Positions 1 through 6,880 of a stretch of 20,293 bases of DNA are shown here, piece by piece; the first letter of the stretch is position 1, and each line of letters begins with the position of its first letter. The DNA is from Polaromonas sp. YR568. GTDB lineage: Bacteria; Pseudomonadota; Gammaproteobacteria; Burkholderiales; Burkholderiaceae. The position numbers and the translations under genes are program-made. The notes below the pieces were generated by a model. The model saw nothing but the letters and a program-made list of their open reading frames with translations, was not told the origin of the DNA and ran no database searches. Where the stretch lies: the NCBI GenBank assembly GCA_945871335.1, contig CAMBWM010000010.1, positions 1-20,293 of the forward strand, written 5' to 3'.

Positions 1-968
1 ATGGCGGCGAACTCCGACATTGTTGACAGGCGCAGGCCGTGCTCCATGGGCGATATGGCGATATGCTGGTCATTTGAAACCAGCGGAATGCGTAACTCCG
101 TGCCCGGAGGCGTGATCATGATGTGGTAGCCGCGCTCCGTTTCCAGCGCGATTTCGCAGCCGAGTTGTTTGGCCAGGGGCTTGGACCAGGCGCCGGCCGC
201 CAGCACAACCAGATCGCAATCGTAAGAGCCGCGCCCGGCGATGATGCGGCGCGGCCCGTCCGCACCGATATCAAAACCCGTAACACTATCAGTCACCAGA
301 TCTCCGCCGCGCTCGAAGAAGTCTGCGGCGATGGCCTCGGTCATACGCTGCGGATTGACGCAGTTGCGTACATTGGGATACCACACACCTCCGGCGACCG
401 CGGTCGAGAGAGCCGGCTCCAGCTCGCGCAGGACGTCGCCACCCAACACTTCTAAGCGGACGCCACGACGGCGGCGCATCTCGATTGCATAAGCGGCGCC
501 AGCCAGCCCCGCTTCACTCTGGAAGGTGTGGATCAGTCCACGGTTTTCGATCATCGCCGTGTGACCACTCTCACGCAGCAGTGTATCGAGCGCTTCGGAG
601 GAATGCGCTAGCATGTCGGCCCTGGCATCGGCGATTGCTTCGACACGATCATGCTGGGTTGCCAGCGCGAAGCGCGCGAACCATGGCAGAGCTCCGAGCA
701 TGTAGGTCCAGTGAGTGGTCAGGGCATGCGCCGGATCGAGCAACATCCGTGGCACTCGGCGCAGGATGCCGGGCATGCCCAGCGGCGGCACCGAAGCCAG
801 CCCGATGCTGCCTGCGTTACCCGCAGAAGCGCCGCTCCCCGGCGCCACTTTGTCGATTAGAGTGACGCTGAACCCGGCGCGCAGCAGCCACCAGGCGCAA
901 CATACACCGACGATGCCCGCGCCGATTACATGGGCTTGACGAGGTCGGCCTGAAGGGAGCGAGCTCAT
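1..968 (-). CDS. FAD-dependent D-amino-acid dehydrogenase-like oxidoreductase (DAO family), C-terminus beyond window
   Basis: The minus strand is open from ATG at 968 to the window edge, giving about 322 residues without a stop. Residues 16-21 read GAGIVG, the Rossmann FAD-binding glycine motif, in the context HVIGAGIVGVCCAWWLL, and an acidic residue (D39) follows at the end of the second strand (VTLIDK). Further on, AGNAGSIG (about 50-57) and VVLAAGAWSK (about 262) match the DadA/DAO family (PF01266). Family members oxidise D-amino acids or other secondary or primary amines to imino acids; DadA is attached to the inner membrane and feeds the respiratory chain. The substrate here is not determinable. 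The protein should be a little over 400 residues, so roughly the last quarter is missing from view. No good ribosome binding site is visible before 968, but no later ATG would preserve the FAD motif. It is transcribed away from the repeat-rich region to its right. Confidence 0.85.
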   Translation of the reverse strand, partial: MSSLPSGRPRQAHVIGAGIVGVCCAWWLLRAGFSVTLIDKVAPGSGASAGNAGSIGLASVPPLGMPGILRRVPRMLLDPAHALTTHWTYMLGALPWFARFALATQHDRVEAIADARADMLAHSSEALDTLLRESGHTAMIENRGLIHTFQSEAGLAGAAYAIEMRRRRGVRLEVLGGDVLRELEPALSTAVAGGVWYPNVRNCVNPQRMTEAIAADFFERGGDLVTDSVTGFDIGADGPRRIIAGRGSYDCDLVVLAAGAWSKPLAKQLGCEIALETERGYHIMITPPGTELRIPLVSNDQHIAISPMEHGLRLSTMSEFAA

Positions 969-1034
969 ATGCAATCAGCGCTAATGGGCAGCTGGGAGGA
1001 CCGAACAACATAAAACGAGTTTGAAAAAATATAG

Positions 1035-1175
1035 TACCCACTCAAGATCACAGAAATTGAAACCACACTCGACCGTGGTTTTGAAGATGGCGAAGTACGG
1101 CGAGAAGTCATAGTCCCGGGGGGTCAGCAAGCTGAAGTGTTTGGTCTTGAAGGCCAATGGGTTGATTGGATTTAA
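1035..1175 (+). pseudogene. Possible C-terminal gene remnant, unidentified
   Basis: An open reading stretch of 46 codons runs from just after a TAG (1032-1034) to TAA at 1173-1175 and has no ATG start. Its translation has protein-like composition, with an acidic N-terminal half (ITEIETTLDRGFEDGEV), then REVIVPGGQQAEVFGLEG and a final WVDWI. I do not recognise the family. It could be the last part of a gene whose beginning was lost, or chance. No ribosome binding site or partner gene supports it as a live gene. Confidence 0.25.
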
Positions 1176-1346
1176 ATTTCATATTCCCACCTTAAGTTGA
1201 AAGATGAACCAAAACCCTCCTTTAATCAATTACCCCTATTTTTATCACACACGCTGAAGTCGGACAGTTTGGGGGAATACCAGACAATGAGGATGTAGCG
1301 AAGGAACATGCAGATTGTTTAGAACAGTCTTAATGTTAGGGCCTTC

Positions 1347-1366
1347 GGATGCGAACGTTCGCATCC
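1347..1366. repeat. Perfect 20-bp palindrome
   Basis: GGATGCGAACGTTCGCATCC is identical to its own reverse complement over all 20 bases, with no central spacer. The symmetry stops at both ends (C1346 against T1367). There is no following T-run, so it is not an ordinary terminator. A protein dimer site or a recombination site is possible. Confidence 0.7.
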
Positions 1367-1568
1367 TTGATCCAGAAATTTATATACCCCCCGGTCAGGC
1401 AATTTGAAAGCAAAGGGGGGCCTCAAGCCAGCACACACATCACCGGCAATGCGGAGGCTCAAGCATGGTGTGGGTCATCTGATAACTTTCGCATCAGGTT
1501 GGAAGCAGTGATCGGACGAGCAAATCACAGCTTATAGGTAGACCGGAGTCCCATCTGACAAATCGGGG

Positions 1569-1588
1569 GGTGGGGGTACGGTGGGGGT
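1569..1588 (+). repeat. Tandem G-rich repeat, pair 1
   Basis: GGTGGGGGT occurs at 1569-1577 and again at 1580-1588, a period of 11. It resembles the two period-12 pairs further right but is more diverged. Confidence 0.5.
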
Positions 1589-1703
1589 CTCAATTAGCCG
1601 GTTTTTGGGGCTGAGGTATTTAATGTTGCTCGATCTGTCCGTATGCTTTAATGAGGAATCAAAGGTGACTGGCCCACAGAGTTCTTTCGAGCCGTGACTC
1701 GTG

Positions 1704-1742
1704 GGTATCAAAGGTTAAACCGGGGAACAAACCGGGGAACAA
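1704..1742 (+). repeat. Module: TATCAAAGG plus two 12-bp G-rich repeats (copy A)
   Basis: TATCAAAGG at 1706-1714 is followed by two exact copies of ACCGGGGAACAA at 1719-1730 and 1731-1742. The same architecture with the same internal spacing recurs at 1979-2017. Short G-rich direct repeats of this kind could be arm sites for a tyrosine recombinase near an attachment site; that is inference, as no integrase gene is present. Confidence 0.6.
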
Positions 1743-1810
1743 AATTTGATTTATTGAGAGAAATTCAGGCATATACAAGGGTTTCAAGCCATCTTTCAAT
1801 TGACCCCAGC

Positions 1811-1893
1811 CCACCAGACCGCATGACAAAGGCCGCTAACGACATACAGTTAGCGGCCTTTTTCATTGGTAAATCAATGATTTACGTACTAAT
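1811..1893. repeat. Long direct repeat, left copy (DR-L)
   Basis: From CCACCAGACCGCATGA to CTAAT this 83-bp stretch matches 3465-3546 with one single-base deletion and a few substitutions (for example C1827 against A, T1881 against C, and TA against GG before CTAAT). It encloses a hairpin terminator. The repeat starts with CCACCA, like the 3' end of a tRNA or tmRNA gene, but no tRNA body precedes it. Together the two copies bracket the TauD-type dioxygenase gene. Confidence 0.9.
1828..1863 (+). terminator. Rho-independent terminator in DR-L
   Basis: A 13-bp perfect stem (AAAGGCCGCTAAC pairing with GTTAGCGGCCTTT) encloses the 8-base loop GACATACA and is followed by further T residues. No gene on the plus strand immediately upstream needs it in the present arrangement, which fits transplanted flanking DNA. 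Confidence 0.8.
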
Positions 1894-1978
1894 TTTTGTT
1901 AATCTGCGACAGATTCGGTGGAAGTAGAGCGACTTGATGGTGTGACATTTTGGCCGTACGGTGCACTTGGGTGCTGGG

Positions 1979-2017
1979 AGTACCAAAGGCAAAGCGGGGG
2001 TACAGACGGGGGTACAA
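1979..2017 (+). repeat. Module: TACCAAAGG plus two 12-bp G-rich repeats (copy B)
   Basis: TACCAAAGG at 1981-1989 is followed by GCGGGGGTACAG (1994-2005) and ACGGGGGTACAA (2006-2017). The distance from the first motif to the first repeat is 13 bases, exactly as in copy A at 1706-1742, so the two modules are diverged duplicates. Confidence 0.6.
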
Positions 2018-2150
2018 ATTCACTTTTGATTTTGTAAAAGCTAATGCTTATGTGGGTTTGCAGCTATCTGTAGAGCGCTTTCATATTAAAGGCCTTTAAG
2101 GAGCGATTCTGATTTGAATTCGCTAAAGAGTAAATTTTCATCTGAAGGGT

Positions 2151-3284
2151 TTACACAACCTCGATCGTCACGTTGGTCTTCGTGTCTGGCAAGATGATTC
2201 CACCGCGGTCGCCAACTGTGATGCGGCCTTGTCTGTCACGAAAAGAGGGCGGCAGGTTGCGGCCTCTTTCGCAACACAGCCACAAACGTAAAAGATGCCG
2301 CTGCCGCTCGGGCTGACCAGGCCAATCGATGAAGGCGGTGCGGTCATGCAGTATCTGGTAGTTGTGCAGAAACTGTATATCGCCTGGCTCAAAATCTGTC
2401 TTGAGGTGGATGCTTGGCTCTTCGCACAAGGCCTGAAAAAAATCGAGCGCTTCGACCTGTTTTGGCGTTAGGCGCGGCACCTCGGAAAAACGTTGGGCAG
2501 AGTCGATGTAAGGCCTTGTGAACTGGGTGGTGAGCAGCCCAGCATGCCACGAGAAGACAGACATTCGATACCAGGGTTTCTTACCCTTCGGCACTTCCCC
2601 GCGACGATCGATACAGAACGGAGAGAACAGTACCGCAGCAAGATCAGGCCGCCGTTTCTGGAATTCGTTGTACAGGGTAACTGAGCTCAGAATGCTGCTT
2701 GCCCCGCCAACCATAGACTTTTGAAGGCACAGTAGCCCGACAATGTCAGTCGGATCGGCGTGGTAATTTTGGCGTTCTGACGTTTGATAAATCCGCGTAT
2801 TGTGATCAGCAGTGGTGCGCGAAAGGTCGATCACATGACCGAGTAAATCACCGCGTGCATTTTGTGATCGAGGACTGCCAAGCCATGCTCCCAGACCCCA
2901 GTAGGCTCGTGCCGCAGACTCACGGTCATAGCGATTGATCGGCAAACCTCGAATGAGGACAAAGCCGCGGCCATCGAGAAGTTCGTTGAGCAGCAACTTC
3001 ATGCGTTTGCCAAGTTTCGGCAGAGGAAATTGCGCCTTTCCAATGTGCTGAATAGGCAGATGGCGACTATGCGCAACAGCTTGGTCAATTTCGGAGATGT
3101 CGGTCTTCGTCAGACGGTAAAGCCATTTGTCTGTTTTGACCATGTCGCGTCCGTACCAAGCGGAAGGCCCGTTGATCTCTCGAGGAGGGTGCGACGACGA
3201 ATGCCTAGGAACCTTCGCCTCTAGTTTGGTATCAGAGTTAGCGAGTAATTTTGATTGCGCCGCGTTTCGCTTGATCGTTTGCAT
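2151..3284 (-). CDS. TauD/TfdA-family Fe(II)/2-oxoglutarate-dependent dioxygenase
   Basis: The 377-residue product belongs to the TauD/TfdA clavaminate-synthase-like family (PF02668), cytoplasmic enzymes that couple 2-oxoglutarate decarboxylation to oxidation of a substrate. The iron-binding facial triad is visible: H175 and D177 in NYHADPTD, and the distal H313 in YQILHDRTAF. R333 in HLLRLWL is the expected 2-oxoglutarate-binding arginine. The length is slightly above TauD/TfdA (about 280-300) because of a basic N-terminal extension. I chose ATG at 3284 because GGGAG sits six bases before it; a GTG at 3311 would extend the protein by nine residues but has no such site. The gene stands alone between two copies of a long direct repeat and is less GC-rich than the genes to its right, which suggests separate acquisition. 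The substrate is unknown; a sulfonate, an aryloxyacid or another carboxylic acid is possible. Confidence 0.88.
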   Translation of the reverse strand: MQTIKRNAAQSKLLANSDTKLEAKVPRHSSSHPPREINGPSAWYGRDMVKTDKWLYRLTKTDISEIDQAVAHSRHLPIQHIGKAQFPLPKLGKRMKLLLNELLDGRGFVLIRGLPINRYDRESAARAYWGLGAWLGSPRSQNARGDLLGHVIDLSRTTADHNTRIYQTSERQNYHADPTDIVGLLCLQKSMVGGASSILSSVTLYNEFQKRRPDLAAVLFSPFCIDRRGEVPKGKKPWYRMSVFSWHAGLLTTQFTRPYIDSAQRFSEVPRLTPKQVEALDFFQALCEEPSIHLKTDFEPGDIQFLHNYQILHDRTAFIDWPGQPERQRHLLRLWLCCERGRNLPPSFRDRQGRITVGDRGGIILPDTKTNVTIEVV

Positions 3285-3332
3285 CAGGAACTCCCGGAAA
3301 GTGTTTAGCACGGCACTTGAATCAATTCATTT

Positions 3333-3338
3333 ATTGTA
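3333..3338 (-). promoter_or_regulatory. Weak candidate -10 box for the TauD-type gene
   Basis: TACAAT on the minus strand, about 50 bases before the chosen start at 3284, matches five of six bases of the sigma-70 -10 consensus. The hexamer 17 bases upstream (GTGATT) is a poor -35 box, so this is only a candidate. Confidence 0.25.
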
Positions 3339-3464
3339 CGATTGCACGATGCCCTAATCACTGTGGAAAGCCGCCAGATCAGGGTGGACCTCCAAAGGTT
3401 CATTAGAAAGCTCGGGCCTAAGATTTCTTCATAGGATCAGACCATGTCACAACCATGTTTTACT

Positions 3465-3546
3465 CCACCAGACCGCATGAAAAAGGCCGCTAACGACATA
3501 CAGTTAGCGGCTTTTTCATTGGTAAATCAATGACTTACGGGCTAAT
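3465..3546. repeat. Long direct repeat, right copy (DR-R)
   Basis: Near-identical to 1811-1893 (see that entry). Its right end at 3546 coincides with the point where homology to a Bug-type protein on the minus strand stops, and the stop codon of the truncated Bug reading frame (3535-3537) lies inside the repeat. DR-R is therefore a recombination junction. Confidence 0.9.
3481..3516. terminator. Rho-independent terminator in DR-R, likely bidirectional
   Basis: Stem GCCGCTAAC (3486-3494) pairs with GTTAGCGGC (3503-3511) around the loop GACATACA. A G-U pair and A-U pairs extend it. There is an A-run on the left and a T-run on the right, so it can act on both strands. It lies between the start of the TauD-type gene and the truncated Bug gene. 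Confidence 0.75.
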
Positions 3547-3729
3547 GAATGACAGGGCCTTTCCAACGGCTTGAGCCGCCTGTTCGGTAAAACCACCAGC
3601 TGCATAGGTAACGATCAAAAGAACCGGCTTGGATGGCCAGGTCTCGGCGCAAGCGGCGTCAGCTGGCGCCGCAAAGCCCTCGCCCGTCAGAATCTGGCGC
3701 CATGCAGCGCCGAATCTCTTTATCAACAT
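3535..3729 (-). pseudogene. Truncated Bug/TctC-family solute-binding protein (N-terminal fragment)
   Basis: The 64-codon reading frame has the mature N-terminus of a Bug (tripartite tricarboxylate transporter receptor) protein: TWPSKPVLLIVTYAAGG, then FTEQAAQAVGKALS, which are the first strand, the conserved GG turn and the first helix of the family. Intact members are about 320-330 residues, so only about a fifth remains. After KALS the frame enters the direct repeat DR-R and ends at TAA 3535-3537. The leader region (about residues 1-28) is also unlike a good signal peptide, suggesting decay. The missing C-terminal part is not found beyond the left repeat copy, so this is not a simple insertion that can be re-joined. 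It diverges from the intact Bug gene at 3829. Confidence 0.8.
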
Positions 3730-3828
3730 GTGATACCCCCGATCAGATCAAATAATGAGTGTGCGGAGAAGCCCAGTGGTAAATTTACACTAGCACCTGC
3801 CGGGTGAACACCAACGAAAGGAGACATC

Positions 3829-4809
3829 ATGGTTTCGAGGCGCAGATCCCTTCAATACATCGCAGCGTCGGGCTTACTTGGCCACGGCCTGCAGCCGGCT
3901 TTAGCCGACACAAGCTACCCCGACCGGGCGATCAAGCTCGTGGTTTCCAAGCCCCCTGGCGGTCTAGACGATTCGGTAGCGCGCGCCATCCAGCCTGAGC
4001 TGGAAAAGGCCTTGCGGCAACCCGTCGTGATCGAGAACATCGCTGGTGCACTGGGCATCATCGGAACGCAGAACGTGATCCGCTCGCGGCCGGATGGGTA
4101 CAGGCTGCTGCTGCTGAACACGAAGCAGCAGATCACTGCAGGAGAACTTGCGGAATCGAGGCCGTACGACCTGGCAAAGGACGTGACACCCATCATGGCG
4201 GTCGCGAGCTACCGGTCTGCCATCATCGCTCACTCCGGCATGCTCGGTAACTTCGCGGAAGTGTTGCGTTATGCGAAGGACAACCCGGGAAAGGTCGTCT
4301 ACGGATCCAGCGGAGTCGGCTCCACCGCGCACCTCATCGTCTCAATTGCCGCAAAGCAGGTGGGTGCCGACATGATCCACGTGCCCTACCAGGGGGGTGG
4401 CCCTGCTTCTGTCGCCGTCATGGGCGGGCAAGTACATCTGCTGTACACAGACATGCCCACTGCCCTGAACGCGGCCCGTTCGGGGCGGGCCAGGATCGTG
4501 GCGCAGTCTGGCACCACGCGGTACAAGGACGCACCCGGTGCCCCGTTGTTCAACGAACTCGGCTACGGCATGTTCAGCAACGGCTCGTTGTCGATCGTTG
4601 GTCCTGCCGGTATGGAGCCTGCGGTCGTCGATAAGCTCCAGGCCGCGGTGCGCCAGGCCTGCGCGCAGCCCGCACTTCAGGAGAGGCTCCTGAAAGTGGG
4701 GGTGGAAGTCGAGGTGATCGACGGCGCCGGGTTGCGCGCGGAGATCTTAGACACCACGGCGAAATGGATACCCCAGGCTAAGGCCGTTCTTGCGGTTGCT
4801 GGTAAGTAG
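3829..4809 (+). CDS. Bug-family (TctC-like) periplasmic solute-binding protein
   Basis: The 326-residue product is a full-length Bug receptor (PF03401), a periplasmic protein that binds carboxylates or related small molecules. The start is fixed by AAAGGAG five bases before ATG 3829. Residues 1-26 form a signal peptide ending in PALA, with an SRRRSLQ stretch that resembles a twin-arginine signal. The mature part begins with the family pattern YPDRAIKLVVSKPPGG, continues with VIENIAGALGIIG (about 66-78), VYGSSGVGSTAHL (about 157-169) and MIHVPYQGGGPA, and ends at the usual length. No TctA/TctB membrane genes are in the window, as is common for Bug proteins in Burkholderiales, so it may serve a distant transporter or a sensory role. 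A single TAG (4807-4809) separates it from the next reading frame, which lies in the same frame. Confidence 0.92.
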   Translation: MVSRRRSLQYIAASGLLGHGLQPALADTSYPDRAIKLVVSKPPGGLDDSVARAIQPELEKALRQPVVIENIAGALGIIGTQNVIRSRPDGYRLLLLNTKQQITAGELAESRPYDLAKDVTPIMAVASYRSAIIAHSGMLGNFAEVLRYAKDNPGKVVYGSSGVGSTAHLIVSIAAKQVGADMIHVPYQGGGPASVAVMGGQVHLLYTDMPTALNAARSGRARIVAQSGTTRYKDAPGAPLFNELGYGMFSNGSLSIVGPAGMEPAVVDKLQAAVRQACAQPALQERLLKVGVEVEVIDGAGLRAEILDTTAKWIPQAKAVLAVAGK

Positions 4810-4818
4810 GGCTTGTCA

Positions 4819-5715
4819 ATGCAGATATCGCAGTCCTGGCGTTGTGCCCACGACATCGACCCCGGCGCTCCGCTGAACATCCTACTGCGCGAGTTCCTGC
4901 CTGACATCGCGCGCTTGACCCACGGATCTCTGCAGGTGAGCCTGCACCCCGATGGGGAACTGGGCGGACCCGATGACATGGTGGACATGCTGGTTCGCAA
5001 CGAGATCCAGATGCACCCCGTGTCAGGAATGATCCTGTCGCGGCTGACGCCTGTCGTGGCCATCGAAGGATTTCCTTTCGCCTACGCGAGCAGCAGGGAC
5101 GGCTGCTCAGCAATGGCGGGCCCAAGCGGCGACCTGGTGCGGCAGGCACTTCGAGCGCTCGGAATCCACGCTTTCCGGGCTGTGCTTCCGCAGGGTCTCA
5201 ACCAGATATTCAGCCGCGGGCGCTCGATCAAGACAGCAAGCGACCTGGACGGGATGCGAATCCGGATCGGGAACTCCCCCTTTTTACGGGATCTTTACGG
5301 ATCGCTGGGTTGCGATCCCCAGCCGATCGACCTGCAACACGTTCCGGCCGCTCTTGCGGAAGGACGTGCAGAGGGCGTGGAGATGACGCTCAACAGCGTA
5401 GAGCGCAGCACGCGCCATCGCTACATGGACCATGTCGCGCTTGTTGACATACGGTTCGCTTGCTTCTGGATGTGCGTCAACCTGGACGCGTGGCAGTCGC
5501 TTTCAGCCGAGACGCAGGCCACACTGGAGGCGCGTTTCGAGGAGCTGGCCGGCCCCTACTCCCGTGCGCTCGACCTCCAGCACGAGGAGAGCCTGCGCGC
5601 CCTGGAGTCCAAAGGTTACACGATCACTACCGTGGACCGCGATAGCCTGCGCTCTCGCCTTCGGGACGCCGGCTTCCTCGAGCGTTGGCGACAGCGCACG
5701 GGGCTGGACGCCTGA
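4819..5715 (+). CDS. TRAP transporter DctP-like solute-binding protein lacking a signal peptide
   Basis: The 298-residue product matches the DctP family (PF03480): SWRCAHDIDPGAP at the N-terminus corresponds to the first strand and turn of the mature protein, DGELGGPDDMVDMLVRNEIQM is the typical second element, and DLDGMRIRIGNSPF carries the conserved arginine region that binds the substrate carboxylate. TRAP receptors normally start with a signal peptide of about 20-25 residues; here the mature domain starts at once. ATG 4819 is preceded by AGTAGGG; TTG 4813 is the only other start, adds two residues and still gives no signal. The frame cannot extend left because TAG 4807-4809 ends the Bug gene in this same frame. 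No DctQ/DctM genes are present. Either the protein is cytoplasmic and non-canonical, or it was once the second half of a Bug-DctP fusion. Confidence 0.85.
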   Translation: MQISQSWRCAHDIDPGAPLNILLREFLPDIARLTHGSLQVSLHPDGELGGPDDMVDMLVRNEIQMHPVSGMILSRLTPVVAIEGFPFAYASSRDGCSAMAGPSGDLVRQALRALGIHAFRAVLPQGLNQIFSRGRSIKTASDLDGMRIRIGNSPFLRDLYGSLGCDPQPIDLQHVPAALAEGRAEGVEMTLNSVERSTRHRYMDHVALVDIRFACFWMCVNLDAWQSLSAETQATLEARFEELAGPYSRALDLQHEESLRALESKGYTITTVDRDSLRSRLRDAGFLERWRQRTGLDA

Positions 5716-5736
5716 CACGATGGGGTGGGACGGTGC

Positions 5737-6843
5737 TCATGTCGACGTCGCCTTGATCGCAGCGTTCACCCGCGGCATCACCTGCTCGGCCATCAGTTGC
5801 ATCGAGCGTTTGCTCAATGCCGGGTCCACCCAGTCCATGCCGGCGTACACCAGTTCACCAAAGTCTCCGGTGACCTCCCGCAACGCCAGGATTTGGTCGA
5901 CCACCTGGTCCACGTTACCGCAGATGCAGAGCTGATCCATAACGTAGTCCACGGTGATCTCGCTGTCGGGCTGATCGCGGTAGGACTTGAACACTTCGTG
6001 GCGGTTGGACTTCATGAGCTTGGTGAGAATCTGCTTGTAATAAAAGCGGTAGGGGCTGGCGGCGCCGTCTCGGCCGTAGGCGCGCGCCACGCGTTCGTCG
6101 TCTGCCACGAAGATCGTTCGGGCCACGCGCCAGTCGGCCACGTCGGCCTTAATACCCGCGCGCTGCTTGCCTTCGGCATAGTTGGTCCAGTGCGTCTTCA
6201 CCCATTGCGGCAGCAGGAAGTTGGCCGACAAAGGATGGAAGTCGCGTTCGCCCATGGCGATCACGCCCTTGCTGAAGGGCGCCACCACCGTGCCCACGAT
6301 TTCCGGGCGTGGTGTCTGGAAGGGCTTGGGCATGATGCCGATGCCGATATCCGGGGCGAAAGTCTGGCGTGTCGTGACCTTGAAACGGTTGTCGGCAAAG
6401 TCGATGTCGTACGGTGCGTCGCGTTCCCAGATCGCCAGAATCACGTCGATGGCTTCGGCGAATATCTTGTTCCGGTCCTCGCCGAGGATGCCTATGGCTT
6501 CTGCATCTGACTTCAGCGCGCCAGGGCTGATGCCCAAAATGAAACGGCCTTCGGCCAGGTGGTCGAACATGGCCGCCTGCGCGGCGAGGATGGTGGGGTG
6601 GATGTGCGACAGGTTGCTCGTGCCTGAGGCCAGCTTGATGGTTCGCGTCGAGTGGATCAGTGTGGCCAGAAAGAGCAGGCTGTTGGTGATGTTCTCGGCC
6701 TTATCGGACAGGTGCTCTCCAACGAAGGCGTCGTGAAAGCCGAGTGCATCTGCCAGAATGATGGCCTCGCGGTCCTCGCGCAAAGTCTCTGTCGGGCTCC
6801 GCGTGAGCGGGTGTACCGGCATCATGAACATTCCAAGTTTCAT
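5737..6843 (-). CDS. Luciferase-like (LLM class) flavin-dependent monooxygenase
   Basis: The 368-residue product belongs to the bacterial luciferase-like family (PF00296), the oxygenase half of two-component systems that use reduced flavin from a partner reductase. Family patterns seen are GMFMMPVHP at the N-terminus, ADALGFHDAFVGEH (about 32-45), a SGTSNLSHIHP stretch, and the LAEGRFILGISPGALKSDAEAIG region (about 97-119) that is close to the limonene-monooxygenase-like subgroup. I chose ATG 6843 because GGAGAG lies four bases upstream; an earlier in-frame codon at 6855 would add four residues. It follows the reductase-IclR gene by 37 bases on the same strand and is very probably co-transcribed with it. 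The gene converges on the TRAP gene with only about 20 bases between. The substrate is unknown; hydroxylation, epoxidation, Baeyer-Villiger attack or ring cleavage are all known in the family. Confidence 0.92.
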   Translation of the reverse strand: MKLGMFMMPVHPLTRSPTETLREDREAIILADALGFHDAFVGEHLSDKAENITNSLLFLATLIHSTRTIKLASGTSNLSHIHPTILAAQAAMFDHLAEGRFILGISPGALKSDAEAIGILGEDRNKIFAEAIDVILAIWERDAPYDIDFADNRFKVTTRQTFAPDIGIGIMPKPFQTPRPEIVGTVVAPFSKGVIAMGERDFHPLSANFLLPQWVKTHWTNYAEGKQRAGIKADVADWRVARTIFVADDERVARAYGRDGAASPYRFYYKQILTKLMKSNRHEVFKSYRDQPDSEITVDYVMDQLCICGNVDQVVDQILALREVTGDFGELVYAGMDWVDPALSKRSMQLMAEQVMPRVNAAIKATST

Positions 6844-6880
6844 CGTTCTCTCCATTTGGGGTGTGGTGTGGGGTGTGGCG

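Larger units (their letters stand above)
969..2150. other. Gene-poor, lower-GC scar region
   Basis: This stretch of about 1.2 kb contains no convincing complete gene. It is visibly richer in A/T runs than the flanks. It holds a short open stretch that looks like a gene remnant (1035-1175), a perfect 20-bp palindrome (1347-1366), three pairs of G-rich tandem repeats (1569-1588, 1719-1742, 1994-2017), the left copy of a long direct repeat with a terminator hairpin (1811-1893) and a 14-bp palindrome TTAAAGGCCTTTAA at 2086-2099. The mixture resembles the debris left by integration and loss of mobile DNA, but no integrase or transposase gene is present. Confidence 0.7.

Noticed and set aside
1760..1816. 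Possible tRNA or tmRNA gene ending in CCACCA
   Set aside because: No acceptor stem partner, anticodon arm or T-arm can be found upstream of the CCACCA at either repeat copy.
1569..2017. CRISPR-like short repeats
   Set aside because: Each group has only two units in direct contact, with no spacers of uniform length and no cas genes.
5725..6510. Plus-strand open frame of 261 codons
   Set aside because: It is antisense to the luciferase-like monooxygenase and shows no family motif.
6854..6880. GTGTGG-rich stretch between the reductase and monooxygenase genes
   Set aside because: A short imperfect low-complexity run; too small to claim a regulatory element.
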